Shown here piece after piece: positions 1-9,000 of a DNA stretch of 64,000 bases. Below the pieces are notes generated by a model that did not search any database, had not been told where the DNA came from, and was given only the letters and a program-made list of their open reading frames with translations. This DNA is from Qipengyuania gaetbuli (GTDB lineage: Bacteria > Pseudomonadota > Alphaproteobacteria > Sphingomonadales > Sphingomonadaceae). The DNA lies in the NCBI RefSeq assembly GCF_020524765.1, contig NZ_JAIVLR010000001.1:124001-188000 (forward strand), read 5' to 3'. Both the position numbers and the translations under genes were made by a program. Within the stretch, counting starts at the first letter, position 1, and each line of letters begins with the position of its first letter.

Positions 1-268
1 CGGCCCCGAAGATGGCGTCGGCGGCGTGCTGCGGCCCCTCGAACGCCTCTGCCGGCGGCGGGCCGGAGGGCAGGTCGCCGACCTGGTGCGCCGAGTGGTC
101 CATTTGCGGGGCGCCGGTCATGTCGGGCAGCTTGAACGGTGCGGGCGCCTTGGCGGGGGCCTTGGCGGGTTCTTCCGTGTGGCCTTCATGGCCGGTGTGG
201 CCCGAGTGGTCCTGCGCTGCGGCCGGAAGGGCGAACAGGATCAGTGGCAGGGCGAGAGCTGTCTTCAT
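1..268 (-). CDS. copB: Copper resistance protein B (CopB), N-terminal part
   Basis: Partial gene running off the left edge; only the first 89 codons are present. The translation starts with a typical signal peptide (MKTALALPLILFALPAAAQ) followed by a His-rich stretch with DHSGH, HTGHEGH and DHSAH, a Pro/Ala-rich spacer, and the segment GPQHAADAIFG, which resembles the start of the conserved domain of CopB outer-membrane copper proteins. The ATG overlaps the copA stop codon in an ATGA motif, so the two are probably co-translated. CopB is known to sit in the outer membrane and help sequester or export copper. The short ORF is not long enough to confirm the beta-barrel domain, but context and motif make the call likely. 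Confidence 0.85.
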   Translation of the reverse strand, partial: MKTALALPLILFALPAAAQDHSGHTGHEGHTEEPAKAPAKAPAPFKLPDMTGAPQMDHSAHQVGDLPSGPPPAEAFEGPQHAADAIFGA

Positions 269-2046
269 GCGCCCTCTCCCGCCTTGGGGAACGGCCGCAC
301 GGTCACCGTCTGCATCATCCCTGCGTGCATGTGGTAGAGCAAATGGCAGTGGAAGGCCCAGTCGCCCGGCTCGTTCGCGGTGACGTCGAAAGTCGCCGTG
401 CCGCCCGGCTGGACGACAACCGTGTGCTTCAGCGGCTGGTTCATCATCCCCGCGCCGTTCACCAGCTCGAAGAAGTGGCCGTGCAGGTGGATCGGGTGCG
501 CCATCATCGTGTCGTTGACCAGCTTCACCCGCACCCGCTCGTCATAGGCGAAGCGGATCGGATCGTCGGTGACGGCGGAGAATTTCCTGCCGTCGAAGCT
601 CCACATGTACCGTTCCATGTTGCCGGTGAGGTGGATCTCCAGCTGTCGCGTGGGCATGCGGTGCGGATTGGGCCGCTTCGCCTTGAGGTCGGTGTAACGC
701 AGGACGCGGTGGTCCACCTTGTCGAGGCCGAGGCCAGGGAAGTCCATCCGGTCGACCGGCATCGGCGCCACCATGTCGAGGCCGGGTCCGACCTTCACAT
801 TGTCCGGCAGTTTCGAGGTATCGCGCATGGAATGGTCCATCGAGCCGTGGTCCATACCGGCCATCGCATCGCCGGAGCCGTGGTTCATCCCGCCATGGCC
901 GTCGTGCCCTCCATGACCGCCATGACCGCCCTCGCCGCCTTCCATCGAGCCCATGCCCATGTCGGCCATGGTCAGCGTCACCGGTTCGCGCAGCGGCGGC
1001 GGGGCGGCGCGGTGGCCCTTGTGCGAGGTGAGCGAGGCGACGCCCATGCCCGAACGGTCCATCGCCTCGGCGACCAGAGCGTGGCTGCCGTCGGGCGGCG
1101 TCACGATGACGTCGTAGGTCTCGGCCGTGCCGATCTGGAATTCGTCGACTTCGAACTCTTCCACATCCTTGCCGTCGGCAGCGATGACGGTCATCGGCAC
1201 GCCCGGAATGCGGATGTTGAAGAAGGTCATGGCCGATCCGTTGATGACGCGCAGCCTGATCCGTTCGCCGGGGGTGAAGAGATACTCCAGCCCGTCCATC
1301 GGCCCGTGGCCGTTGATAAGGAAGGTATAGGTCGCCCCCGTCACGTCGGAGATGTCGCGCGGGTTCATCCGCATGCGGCCCCACATCAGCCGCTCTTCCA
1401 GGCTCATCTCGCCTTCGGTCGCGGTCTGCATCTGGTAGTTGTAATAATGCTCCCCGACCTTCAGCTTGCGCGCGATCTCGTGCGGGTGGACGGGCGTGAA
1501 CTCGCTCAGCAGCACGACATAGTCGCGATCGTAGCGCGGATCGGGCGTCGCGCTTTCGATGATGAGCGGGCCGTAGTGCCCTTCCTGCTCCTGAAGGCCG
1601 GAATGGCTGTGCCACCAGTAGGTGCCGTTCTGCCGGATCGGGAATTCGTAGGTGAAGGTCTCGCCCGGCTTGATCCCGGGGAAGCTGACGCCCGGCACGC
1701 CGTCGAACTGGAAGGGTAGCAGCAGGCCATGCCAGTGGATCGAGGTGTCCTCGGCAAGCCGGTTGGTCACGTCGATGCGCACGTTCTGCCCTTCGCGCAG
1801 CCGCACCAGCGGCCCGGGCACCGTGCCGTTCACGGCCACCGCGTGGCCGCTCCTGCCGCCGACGCCGAAATGGTGGCTGTCCACCGTCAGCGCGATGCGT
1901 TCGCCGCTCACCTCGCCGAAACCCTGGCGGGCGTGGGTCAGCGATTGCCCCTTGGCCCATGCAGGCAGCGGGACCGCGCTTGCTGCGGCAAGGCCGACGG
2001 TGCTGCGGATGAGGTTGCGACGCGTAATCAGGGGGGAGGAGTTCAT
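265..2046 (-). CDS. copA: Multicopper oxidase, CopA family copper-resistance protein
   Basis: Periplasmic multicopper oxidase of about 593 residues that oxidises Cu(I) and protects against copper. A twin-arginine signal is visible at residues 8-13 (TRRNLI) followed by a hydrophobic stretch. Copper ligands are in the expected places: HWHG near residue 104, HSH near 146, HPIHLHGHFF near 516 and HCHLLYHMHAGMM near 566. Between about residues 360 and 408 lies a Met/His/Gly-rich insert (repeats such as GGHGGH and MDHGSMDH), a feature of CopA that binds extra copper. I chose the ATG at 2046; a GTG two codons upstream (2052) is also possible. It is transcribed divergently from csoR across a palindromic operator, and copB follows with an ATGA overlap. 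Confidence 0.96.
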   Translation of the reverse strand: MNSSPLITRRNLIRSTVGLAAASAVPLPAWAKGQSLTHARQGFGEVSGERIALTVDSHHFGVGGRSGHAVAVNGTVPGPLVRLREGQNVRIDVTNRLAEDTSIHWHGLLLPFQFDGVPGVSFPGIKPGETFTYEFPIRQNGTYWWHSHSGLQEQEGHYGPLIIESATPDPRYDRDYVVLLSEFTPVHPHEIARKLKVGEHYYNYQMQTATEGEMSLEERLMWGRMRMNPRDISDVTGATYTFLINGHGPMDGLEYLFTPGERIRLRVINGSAMTFFNIRIPGVPMTVIAADGKDVEEFEVDEFQIGTAETYDVIVTPPDGSHALVAEAMDRSGMGVASLTSHKGHRAAPPPLREPVTLTMADMGMGSMEGGEGGHGGHGGHDGHGGMNHGSGDAMAGMDHGSMDHSMRDTSKLPDNVKVGPGLDMVAPMPVDRMDFPGLGLDKVDHRVLRYTDLKAKRPNPHRMPTRQLEIHLTGNMERYMWSFDGRKFSAVTDDPIRFAYDERVRVKLVNDTMMAHPIHLHGHFFELVNGAGMMNQPLKHTVVVQPGGTATFDVTANEPGDWAFHCHLLYHMHAGMMQTVTVRPFPKAGEGA

Positions 2047-2091
2047 CGACACTTCTGTACGGTTGCCACGGGGGTATTCGCGGCCCTATAT

Positions 2092-2108
2092 ATACCCCCA
2101 TGGGGTAT
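2092..2108. promoter_or_regulatory. CsoR-type operator palindrome
   Basis: Perfect inverted repeat ATACCCC-CAT-GGGGTAT. It lies between the divergent starts of copA (2046) and csoR (2129). TACCC/GGGTA arms are known for CsoR operators. A related half site, GGGGTAT, occurs at 2071-2077. The position fits repression of both genes until Cu(I) binds CsoR; this is inference from site and context. Confidence 0.75.
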
Positions 2109-2128
2109 TTGGAAGGACCCATTTCGAG

Positions 2129-2398
2129 ATGAACGAGAAGTCTGCCGCAAAGATCCGCCGGCTGAACCGGATTTCCGGACAGGTGAACGGAATCGCCCGC
2201 ATGATCGAGGATGATCGCTATTGCATCGACATCCTCCACCAGATCCAGGCGGTGAAATCCGCGCTCGCCAAGGTGGAGAGCGAAGTGCTGAAAGACCATG
2301 CGGCCTGCTGCGTGTCCGAAGCCATCGCCAGCGGTGATGAAAAGGAACAGCGCCAGAAGTTCGAAGAACTGGTCGACCTCCTCGAAAAGCGGCGTTAG
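2129..2398 (+). CDS. csoR: CsoR-family copper-sensing transcriptional repressor
   Basis: An 89-residue all-helical repressor of the CsoR/RcnR (DUF156) family. The Cu(I) ligands of CsoR are a Cys, a His 25 residues later and a Cys 4 residues after that; here C32, H57 and C61 have exactly that spacing, which favours copper over the nickel/cobalt sensor RcnR. The N-terminal RRLNRISGQVNGI segment is the usual DNA-binding helix region. The ATG at 2129 gives the normal family length. The gene is divergent from copA and followed by a DUF411 gene on the same strand, so it likely represses its own and the copA promoter through the palindrome at 2092-2108. Confidence 0.93.
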   Translation: MNEKSAAKIRRLNRISGQVNGIARMIEDDRYCIDILHQIQAVKSALAKVESEVLKDHAACCVSEAIASGDEKEQRQKFEELVDLLEKRR

Positions 2399-2442
2399 GC
2401 CGCGCCCCGAACCGAACAAGAGACAGCAGGAAAAACGAAGCC

Positions 2443-2928
2443 ATGACCCTTACCTCGTTCACCCGCACTCCCCTTCGCATGACACTGGGCCTCGCACTCG
2501 CGGCCTGTGCCGGTGCGGCGCAAGCGACCAGCATCACCATGTACCGCGATCCCAATTGCGGCTGCTGCCTGTCATGGCTCAAGCACGCCAACGACCATTT
2601 CGCGAAGGGCGAGGAAAAGGTTACGGCCAAGTCGGTCGACAGCCAGAACATCGCAGCCTTCAAGTCGGCCAAGGGCGTGCCCGCCGACCTCGTTTCCTGC
2701 CACAGTGCCATCGTCGACGGCATGGTCATCGAAGGCCACGTCCCTGCAGCCGATATCGAGCGCCTGCTGAAGCAGCGCCCCAAGGGCATCACCGGCCTTG
2801 CCGTCGCCGGCATGCCGCTCGGCTCGCCCGGCATGGAAGCGGGCGACCGGCGGCAGGCCTACCAGGTCATCGCCTTCGGACCGAACAAGCGGGTCGTCTG
2901 GGCGACCTATCCGGCCAAGGGCGGTTAA
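2443..2928 (+). CDS. DUF411 metal-binding protein, exported
   Basis: 161-residue protein with a signal peptide (hydrophobic LGLALAACAGAAQA, cleavage near residue 28) and a mature part belonging to the DUF411 family. The segment DPNCGCCLSW (Cys at about 39, 41 and 42) is the family hallmark and probably binds a soft metal. DUF411 proteins are common in copper and silver resistance loci. It is 44 bases downstream of csoR on the same strand, so probably co-transcribed and copper-induced. It likely acts as a periplasmic copper-binding or chaperone protein; the exact role is not established. Confidence 0.85.
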   Translation: MTLTSFTRTPLRMTLGLALAACAGAAQATSITMYRDPNCGCCLSWLKHANDHFAKGEEKVTAKSVDSQNIAAFKSAKGVPADLVSCHSAIVDGMVIEGHVPAADIERLLKQRPKGITGLAVAGMPLGSPGMEAGDRRQAYQVIAFGPNKRVVWATYPAKGG

Positions 2929-2942
2929 GGCTCGGCTGGGCG

Positions 2943-3551
2943 TCAGGCGCCCGGCTCGATTTCCTCGGCAATCTCCGGCGTTACGGGCCGTTCGACCGTC
3001 TTCTTGGCCTTCTCCAGCAATTCGGGCGTCAGCTCGGCCGCGCGCGGTGGCAGGGGCGTACCATCGCCCATCTCGCCGTTGCGCTCGATATCTTCAAGCA
3101 GCAGCTTCATCTCCGCGATTTCCATAACCTGCGCCTCGATGATGGAATCGGCCAACTTGCGCACGCGTGGATCGCTGATTTCCGCGCGGCGGCTGGTGAG
3201 GACGGCAATCGAGTGGTGCGGTATCATGGCCTTCATCCATGCCTCATCCCCGACCGTCGACTGGCTGCGCGCCAGGAACAGAAACAGGAAGAAACCGGCG
3301 ACGGCGGCGACCATCACGATGATCTTTGTCGCGAAGGTCTTGTACATGCCCCACATGAAACCGAGCATGATGACGATCATCGCCATGCCCATCATCAACG
3401 CCATCCACATCCGGGTCTGGCTGAAAAAGGCGTGATCGGCTTCGTAGATATTGGAATATTTGAGCACGAACATCGTCACGATCGATGTAGCGATCATCGC
3501 GAAAAAAGTGCTCCACTTGCCGTGGTGCGACCCACTGTTCTGATTTTGCAT
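2943..3551 (-). CDS. DUF305 membrane protein of the copper cluster
   Basis: 202-residue protein with three predicted membrane helices in the first 95 residues (around 13-31, 46-66 and 74-93) and a C-terminal DUF305-type domain containing MIPHHSIAVLTSRRA. DUF305 domains are ferritin-like helical modules often found beside copper-resistance genes, and the His pair is typical. I placed the start at the ATG at 3551, preceded by GGGGAAAACC; the frame stays open further upstream, but without homologous sequence. It converges on the DUF411 gene with 14 bases between stop codons. A role in copper or heavy-metal handling is inferred from neighbours only. Confidence 0.85.
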   Translation of the reverse strand: MQNQNSGSHHGKWSTFFAMIATSIVTMFVLKYSNIYEADHAFFSQTRMWMALMMGMAMIVIMLGFMWGMYKTFATKIIVMVAAVAGFFLFLFLARSQSTVGDEAWMKAMIPHHSIAVLTSRRAEISDPRVRKLADSIIEAQVMEIAEMKLLLEDIERNGEMGDGTPLPPRAAELTPELLEKAKKTVERPVTPEIAEEIEPGA

Positions 3552-3639
3552 GGTTTTCCCCTTTCGGGGGATATTACGCGCTGAAAACCGGCATGGTTCC
3601 GGGGCGGAACTGCTATGCAATTCCCGCGTAAGGCGGAGC

Positions 3640-4278
3640 ATGAGCATCGAGAGCGGTATCCCCAAACCCCCGTTTACGCCGTGGCGCGGCGGCTGCGGCC
3701 CCGGCTCCATCGACACGGCGCTTGAGGATGCGACACCCGTCTGCATCCGCCGCGTGACCCCTGCCGACGAGGCGCTGATGCGCGAGGGGATCGAACGGAT
3801 GTCGCCGCGCTCGCGCTACCTGCGGTTCTTTTCCGGCATGCGCACCCCGCCCGATTGGGTGATCGAACGCTTGCTCGACGCAGACGGCGAGAAGCACCTT
3901 GCCTGGGGCGCCATCGACCTGTCGCAAGAGACACGCCCTGCCATCGGCGCGGTCCATGCCTTTCGCGATGAAAACGATCCCGACTGCGCGGAGTTTTCGG
4001 TCGCCATCGTGGACGATTACCACGGCCTCGGCCTCGGCAAGCTGCTGACCGCGACCATCCTGCTCGACGCGCGCGAGGAAGGGATCAGGCGCTTCCATGT
4101 CGAAACCCTGTCGGAAAACCACAGCGCTGCCAGCTTCACCCGCATGCTGGGGGGCGTGGGCAGCGGGAGCGTCGACATGACCCGCGGCTTCGTGCTCGAG
4201 GTGGAGGAAGCGCTCGCCCGCCTGCGCGACGCAGCCGACCCGCCGGGCATCGCTTCGGTATTTGCCGCTTTCGCCTAG
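3640..4278 (+). CDS. GNAT-family N-acetyltransferase
   Basis: 212-residue protein with a GNAT fold in the C-terminal two thirds. The acetyl-CoA loop is visible as DDYHGLGLGKLL (near residues 125-136), following a beta strand AEFSVAIV; the earlier part contains RRVTPADEALMREGIERMS, typical of the first strand and helix. The substrate cannot be told. The ATG at 3640 follows GGCGGAG closely. Its stop codon TAG (4276-4278) shares a CTAG palindrome with the stop of the convergent acetyltransferase at 4275. No operon partner on this strand. Confidence 0.85.
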   Translation: MSIESGIPKPPFTPWRGGCGPGSIDTALEDATPVCIRRVTPADEALMREGIERMSPRSRYLRFFSGMRTPPDWVIERLLDADGEKHLAWGAIDLSQETRPAIGAVHAFRDENDPDCAEFSVAIVDDYHGLGLGKLLTATILLDAREEGIRRFHVETLSENHSAASFTRMLGGVGSGSVDMTRGFVLEVEEALARLRDAADPPGIASVFAAFA

Positions 4279-4793
4279 CGCGGATCGCTGGCCAGCAGTC
4301 CGTAGACCAGCACATCGCGAAGCCCGGCATGGGTCGTCTCGTGCTGGCGGAAATGCGCCTCCTTTTGGAAACCGAGCCGTTCGAGCAGGCGGATGGATGG
4401 CGTGTTGTCGGTATCGACTTCGGCGGTGAGCTTGCGGGCGCCTTCTGTGAAGAGATGCTCGACCAGCGCGGCCATGCATTCGCTTGCGACGCCGTCGCTC
4501 TGCCGGTCCATCACGGTGACGTAGCCGACCTCCTCGACACCCGCCTCATGGCCGGGCACGGCGACGAACCTGCCGCAAACCGCGCCGTTTGCTCCCTCGG
4601 CAATCCAGGTGCGCCCGTTCCAGCCCGGCTCGGCCAGCCAGCCCCACAATTCCTCTTCTGACGTGAACGCCGGACGCGTCAGGTAAAGGCACTGGCCTTC
4701 GTCGGCGAAGGTGGGGAAAAGCGCGGCGGTGTCGTCGCGGCGCATGGGTCTCAAGGTGAAGCGGTCCGTGCGCAGGACCGTTACGTCACGCAC
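4275..4793 (-). CDS. GNAT-family N-acetyltransferase, RimJ/RimL-like
   Basis: 172-residue acetyltransferase of the RimJ/RimL type (Acetyltransf_3). It begins LRTDRFTLRPMRRDD, the usual first strand of ribosomal-protein N-acetyltransferase homologues, and ends with the NTPSIRLLERLGFQKEAHFR segment near residues 120-150. Target unknown. The likely start is a GTG at 4793, which overlaps the end of the upstream lysR gene by 8 bases and gives the normal family N-terminus; there is no good ATG before it. Probably translated together with the LysR regulator. Confidence 0.85.
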   Translation of the reverse strand: MRDVTVLRTDRFTLRPMRRDDTAALFPTFADEGQCLYLTRPAFTSEEELWGWLAEPGWNGRTWIAEGANGAVCGRFVAVPGHEAGVEEVGYVTVMDRQSDGVASECMAALVEHLFTEGARKLTAEVDTDNTPSIRLLERLGFQKEAHFRQHETTHAGLRDVLVYGLLASDPR

Positions 4794-5574
4794 CTTCCAG
4801 GAAAGCGACCAGCGCCTTGACCTTCTTGGTGCGCCATTGCGGCGTCGGCGCGACGAGCCAGTAGGCGCGCGTGCCGGGTTCGGGGCCGTCGAGCACTTCG
4901 AGCTGGCCCGCCTCAATCGCTTCCTTGGCAAGCAGTTCGGGAAGGATCGCCTTGCCCAGACCAGCCATGGCGGAGGACAGCGCCTGTCCTGCATTGCTGA
5001 CGGTCACATGCGCCTGCACGCCGTCCTGCAGCGGCAGGCCCCAGTCGATCCACTTGTCCGGCGCGCCGGGTGCGGCCACCGTCACGCGGCGGGCCGCGGC
5101 CAGTTCAACGCCCTGCAGATCCCCAGGACCGTCGACCAGGCGGATCGCGCAATCGAGGTTCGCCTCGGTGAAATCGGCGTTCTCGTCCGCCACGAAAGCG
5201 AACTTGATGTCGGGGTTTGCCTCCCCGAACTTCGCGAGGCGCGGGGCCAGCCACTGCGCGTAGAATTCGCGCGGGCAGGCGATCGTATAGCTGTCGGATG
5301 CCTGCCCCGCCTGCATAGCGGACACGCTTTCCTCGAACTTCAGGAAGCCTTCGCGCAGCGCGTCGAGACCGGCCGCGCCTTCCTGCGTCAGTTCCAGCCC
5401 CTTGCTCGTGCGGCGGAACAGCACCGTGCCGAGATGGTCTTCCAGCGCGCGGATCTGTTGCCCCACGGCGGCAGGCGTCACCGCCAGCTCGTCCGCGGCG
5501 CGGGTAAAGCTGAGGTGACGCGCGGCGGCGTCGTATACGCGCAAGGCGTTCAGGGGCAGATGCGTGCGCTTCAT
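4786..5574 (-). CDS. LysR-family regulator, GcvA-like
   Basis: 262-residue LysR-type regulator. The winged helix-turn-helix is at residues 6-65 (LNALRVYDAAARHLSFTRAA, then VTPAAVGQQIRALED), which is the GcvA-subfamily signature in which LSFTRAADEL is followed by VTPAAV. The rest is a periplasmic-binding-like effector domain (type 2 PBP). GcvA relatives regulate glycine cleavage or beta-lactamase genes, but no target is evident here. It is followed by an acetyltransferase with an 8-base overlap and lies downstream of trxA on the same strand. Confidence 0.88.
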   Translation of the reverse strand: MKRTHLPLNALRVYDAAARHLSFTRAADELAVTPAAVGQQIRALEDHLGTVLFRRTSKGLELTQEGAAGLDALREGFLKFEESVSAMQAGQASDSYTIACPREFYAQWLAPRLAKFGEANPDIKFAFVADENADFTEANLDCAIRLVDGPGDLQGVELAAARRVTVAAPGAPDKWIDWGLPLQDGVQAHVTVSNAGQALSSAMAGLGKAILPELLAKEAIEAGQLEVLDGPEPGTRAYWLVAPTPQWRTKKVKALVAFLEGA

Positions 5575-5641
5575 GGTCTCACGCGTTTAGCAGTGCTGCG
5601 CCGCAGCACAAGATGGCAGGAAAAAGGCGCGGGTCAGCGCG

Positions 5642-5962
5642 TCAGAGGACGCTTTCGAGCCACTGCTTGAGCTGGCCCTTGGGCGCGGCGCCGCGCATCT
5701 GGGCGGTCGGCTCGCCGTTCTTGAACAGCACGAGATAGGGAATCGACTGCACGCCCATGGAGCCGGGAACGCCGGTGTTTTCCATGATGTCCATCTTGGC
5801 GATGGTGACCTTGTCGGCCATTTCGTCCGACAGTTCTTCCAGCGCCGGGGCGATCATCTTGCACGGCCCGCACCATTCCGCCCAGAAGTCGACGAGGACG
5901 GGCTTGTCGCTGTCGAGCACGTCCTTCTGGAAGCCTTCGTCGGTTACGTTGATGGTGGCCAT
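5642..5962 (-). CDS. trxA: Thioredoxin
   Basis: 106-residue cytoplasmic thioredoxin with the active site WCGPC (Cys31 and Cys34), the buried Asp in VLVDFWAEW, and the cis-Pro loop in SIPYLVLF. It reduces protein disulfides using electrons from thioredoxin reductase. The ATG at 5962 is preceded by AGGAGATAT, a good ribosome binding site. It lies 51 bases downstream of addA on the same strand, an arrangement seen in other alphaproteobacteria, so it may be read from the addA operon as well as from its own promoter. Confidence 0.97.
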   Translation of the reverse strand: MATINVTDEGFQKDVLDSDKPVLVDFWAEWCGPCKMIAPALEELSDEMADKVTIAKMDIMENTGVPGSMGVQSIPYLVLFKNGEPTAQMRGAAPKGQLKQWLESVL

Positions 5963-6013
5963 GGGATATCTCCTGAATTCGTGTCTGGCGCCGATGTGGT
6001 GCGGCGGGGGCAA

Positions 6014-9000
6014 TTACTCAAGCGGCGGCAGGGCAAAGCTTTCCTGCCGATCCGGGAAGGCGGCCTTGTAGGGTGCGAGAGCGCTCTCGGGCAAGGCGAT
6101 GAGTTGCGGGGTCTGGGTATAGAGCACCGCCGCCGAAACGCGCCGCCCGGGATAGATCGCCTCCAGCGCGGCGACATAGGCGGCCATCTGGCGCAGGGTC
6201 GTCTCCGGCACCGCTTCGAGCGAGGCAGGAGGGCGGCGCGCGGTCTTGAAATCGACCACCGTGACCGTGTCGTCCGTCACCAGCAGGCGGTCGGCGGTGC
6301 CCATGACCACCTGTCCCTGCACGGTCGCGGCGAGCGGGATTTCCGCCAGCGCGCCGGGCGCGAAGATCGGCGCAAAGTCCGGTTCGCGCAGCACGTCGAG
6401 TGCGCGGGCGAGCATTTCGGCCCGCTCCGCATCGGGCAGGTCGGGCGCCCGGTTTGCCAGCCACGCGGTTGCCTTAGCCTCGCGCTCGTCCTCCGCCACT
6501 TCGGGCAGGCGTTCGAGCAGGGCATGGATCAGCACCCCGCGCCGCGCTGCACCTGCCGCGATCTCGGGCGGCAGAGGCGGGTCGCTGCCCTCGACCTCGC
6601 CGAGGCCGGAAGGGGCAAGCGGGCGCGGTGGGCGCGGTTCGGGGCCGACGGGGCGCTGCGCCCAATCGGGCAGTTCCGTGCGCGGCTCCGCCCCGCCAGG
6701 GGGCGGCGGCAGCTTGGCATCGCTCAGCGCGCCCCATTCCCAGCGCGCACCCCACAGATCGTCTTCCAGCGCCTCGTCGCCGAACAGCGGCTTCAACCGC
6801 GCGTACCAGCTGTCCTCGTGCGGGCCGTTCTTCGCATCGCGCGGACCGAGCGATCCGCCGATGAACAGCGCTTCTTCCGCGCGCGTCATGGCGACGTAGA
6901 GCTGGCGCCAGTGCTCCTCCATCGCTTCGGCAGAGGCGATGTCCTCGGCTTCACTCAGCGGTCCGACCTTCTCGTCCTTGCGCAGGCCCGGCAGCGGCAC
7001 GGGGTGGACGAGATCGGTGCCGAGCGGCCTGTCGGCCAGTTCGAGATCGCCCGCGCCGTCCGGCCCGATGGCGGCGTCGGCGAGGATGACGATGGGCGCC
7101 TGCAGGCCCTTCGAGCCGTGCACGGTCATGACGCGGACCTGGTCCCCGCCCTCGCCCGCCTCGCGCTTGATCTCGCCCTCGCCCGCATCGAACCAGCGGA
7201 TGAAACCCTGCAGGCTCGCCACGTGGCTGGCGGCATAGGCATTCGCAGCGTTGAGCAATTCGTCGATCGGGTCGTTCGCCTCGCGCCCCAGCCGCGCAAC
7301 CAGCGCGCGCCGACCATCCATCGGGCCGACGAGGATCCAGTGCAGCAATTGCTGCGGGCTGTCGTAATCGGCACGGCGCAGAATCTCGCGCAGATCGGAA
7401 ACCGTCTGCACCACGCGAGGATGCTTGCCTTCGCGCAAATGCTCCCACAGGCGCACGCCCTTGGGACGGAAACCGTGTTCGAGCAGCTCTTCCTGCGACC
7501 AGCCGACCAGCGGCGAGACCAGCAGGTTCGCCAGCGTCAGATCGTCGAGCGGCTGCGCTGCGAAGCGGATCGCGGCCATCAGGTCCTTCACCACCAGCGG
7601 ATTGCCGAGCCGCAGGCGGTCGACGCCCGCCACCGGCACGCCGTGGCGATAGAGCCGCGCGACGATCAGCGAGGCGAGGTCGCGGCGCTTGCGCACCAGG
7701 ATCATCACGTCGCCCGGCCCCGCGCGGCGCGGCTTGTCGCCTTTCACCAGCGGGAAGCCGTCGTCCATCCAGCGCTTCACCTGCCGCGCGATACGGTCGG
7801 CGAGCTTGCGGTCGTGCTTGCCCAGCCAGCTGTCGTCCGCCTCGCCCTCTTCCATCCCGCTGTCGGCATGGATGGTGTTCCACAGCGCCACGAGGCCGGG
7901 GCGGTCCTGCCCCTTGTGCGCTTCCGCCGCGCGGTCGAGGCCGAGCCGTTCGGAGCCGATCGCACCGATCGCTTCATCGACGAAATCGAGGACGTTGTCG
8001 GCGGTGCGGAAGCTCTGGCCGAGCCCGTATTCCTGCAAGGTGCGCGCCCGCTGTGCCCCGCGTGCCTCGTCCGCGGCTTCGGCGGCGCGGCGCATCCGTT
8101 CGGCGAAGCGGTCCCGCGCCTCGGCGAAATTGCGCGGGCTGGTGCCCTGGAAGCCGAAAATCGCCTGCTTGAAATCGCCCACGGTGAAGATCGTGCGGAT
8201 ACGATCCGACCTTGCGCCCTCGCCCGAGAAAAAATCGTCGGTCAGCGCCTCCACGATCTGCCACTGGGCGCGGTTGGTATCCTGCGCCTCGTCGACGAGG
8301 ATATGGTCGAAACTGCGGTCGAGCTTGTAGCGGATCCAGTCCGCCACGGCCGCATCGGACAAGAGGTGCGCGGCGCGCTGGATGAGGTCGTCGAAATCGA
8401 CCAGCCCCTCGCGCGCCTTGGCCTCCTGCCAGCGCAGCGCAAAGGCGCGTCCGGCCTCCAGCTGCGGGGCAAGGAATTCGGCCAGGTCGAGCAAGGCGGA
8501 GCGTTCACCGACAAGTCGCACGGCCTCGCCAATGACCTCTTGCTTACGGCCGAAATCGGGATCGTTCTTCTCCGCCCCCTTCATAGAAGTTGGGTTGCCA
8601 TCCTTCTTCAGGATGCAGTTCCGCTGACGGAAGCCGTCGATTTCGCCAAGGCGTCCCACGGGGTCGAGTGACAGCCAATATTCGATGAAGGCGCGACTTG
8701 TTTCAGCTGACACCGTCTTCCAGCCGTCAAATGCGGAAAGCACGGAACGCAGAATATCGACGGGGAAGTTCGCATCTGAGCAAGCTTCCGCCACCCAGCT
8801 TTTGTCAGCGTCACACGGCACGCCCAGCACGCGCCGGACCGCGCCGGACAAGTCGCCCTGCCAGCCGGGCAGCTTCCACAGATCGAGGTAGCCTGCGCAT
8901 TTCATCAGCCAGCCGCGCACCGCATCGGCCCCCTTGCGGCGGCTCATCTCCGCTATCGCTTCCACGAAGCGCGGATCGCCTTTTTCAAGCAAGTCGCCCA

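Noticed and set aside
139..1719. Long open frame antisense to copA
   Set aside because: High G+C gives long stop-free antisense frames; this one has Arg/His-rich, domain-free translation and lies wholly over a well-supported gene. The same holds for antisense frames over addA (5981-8671) and divL (14714-17086).
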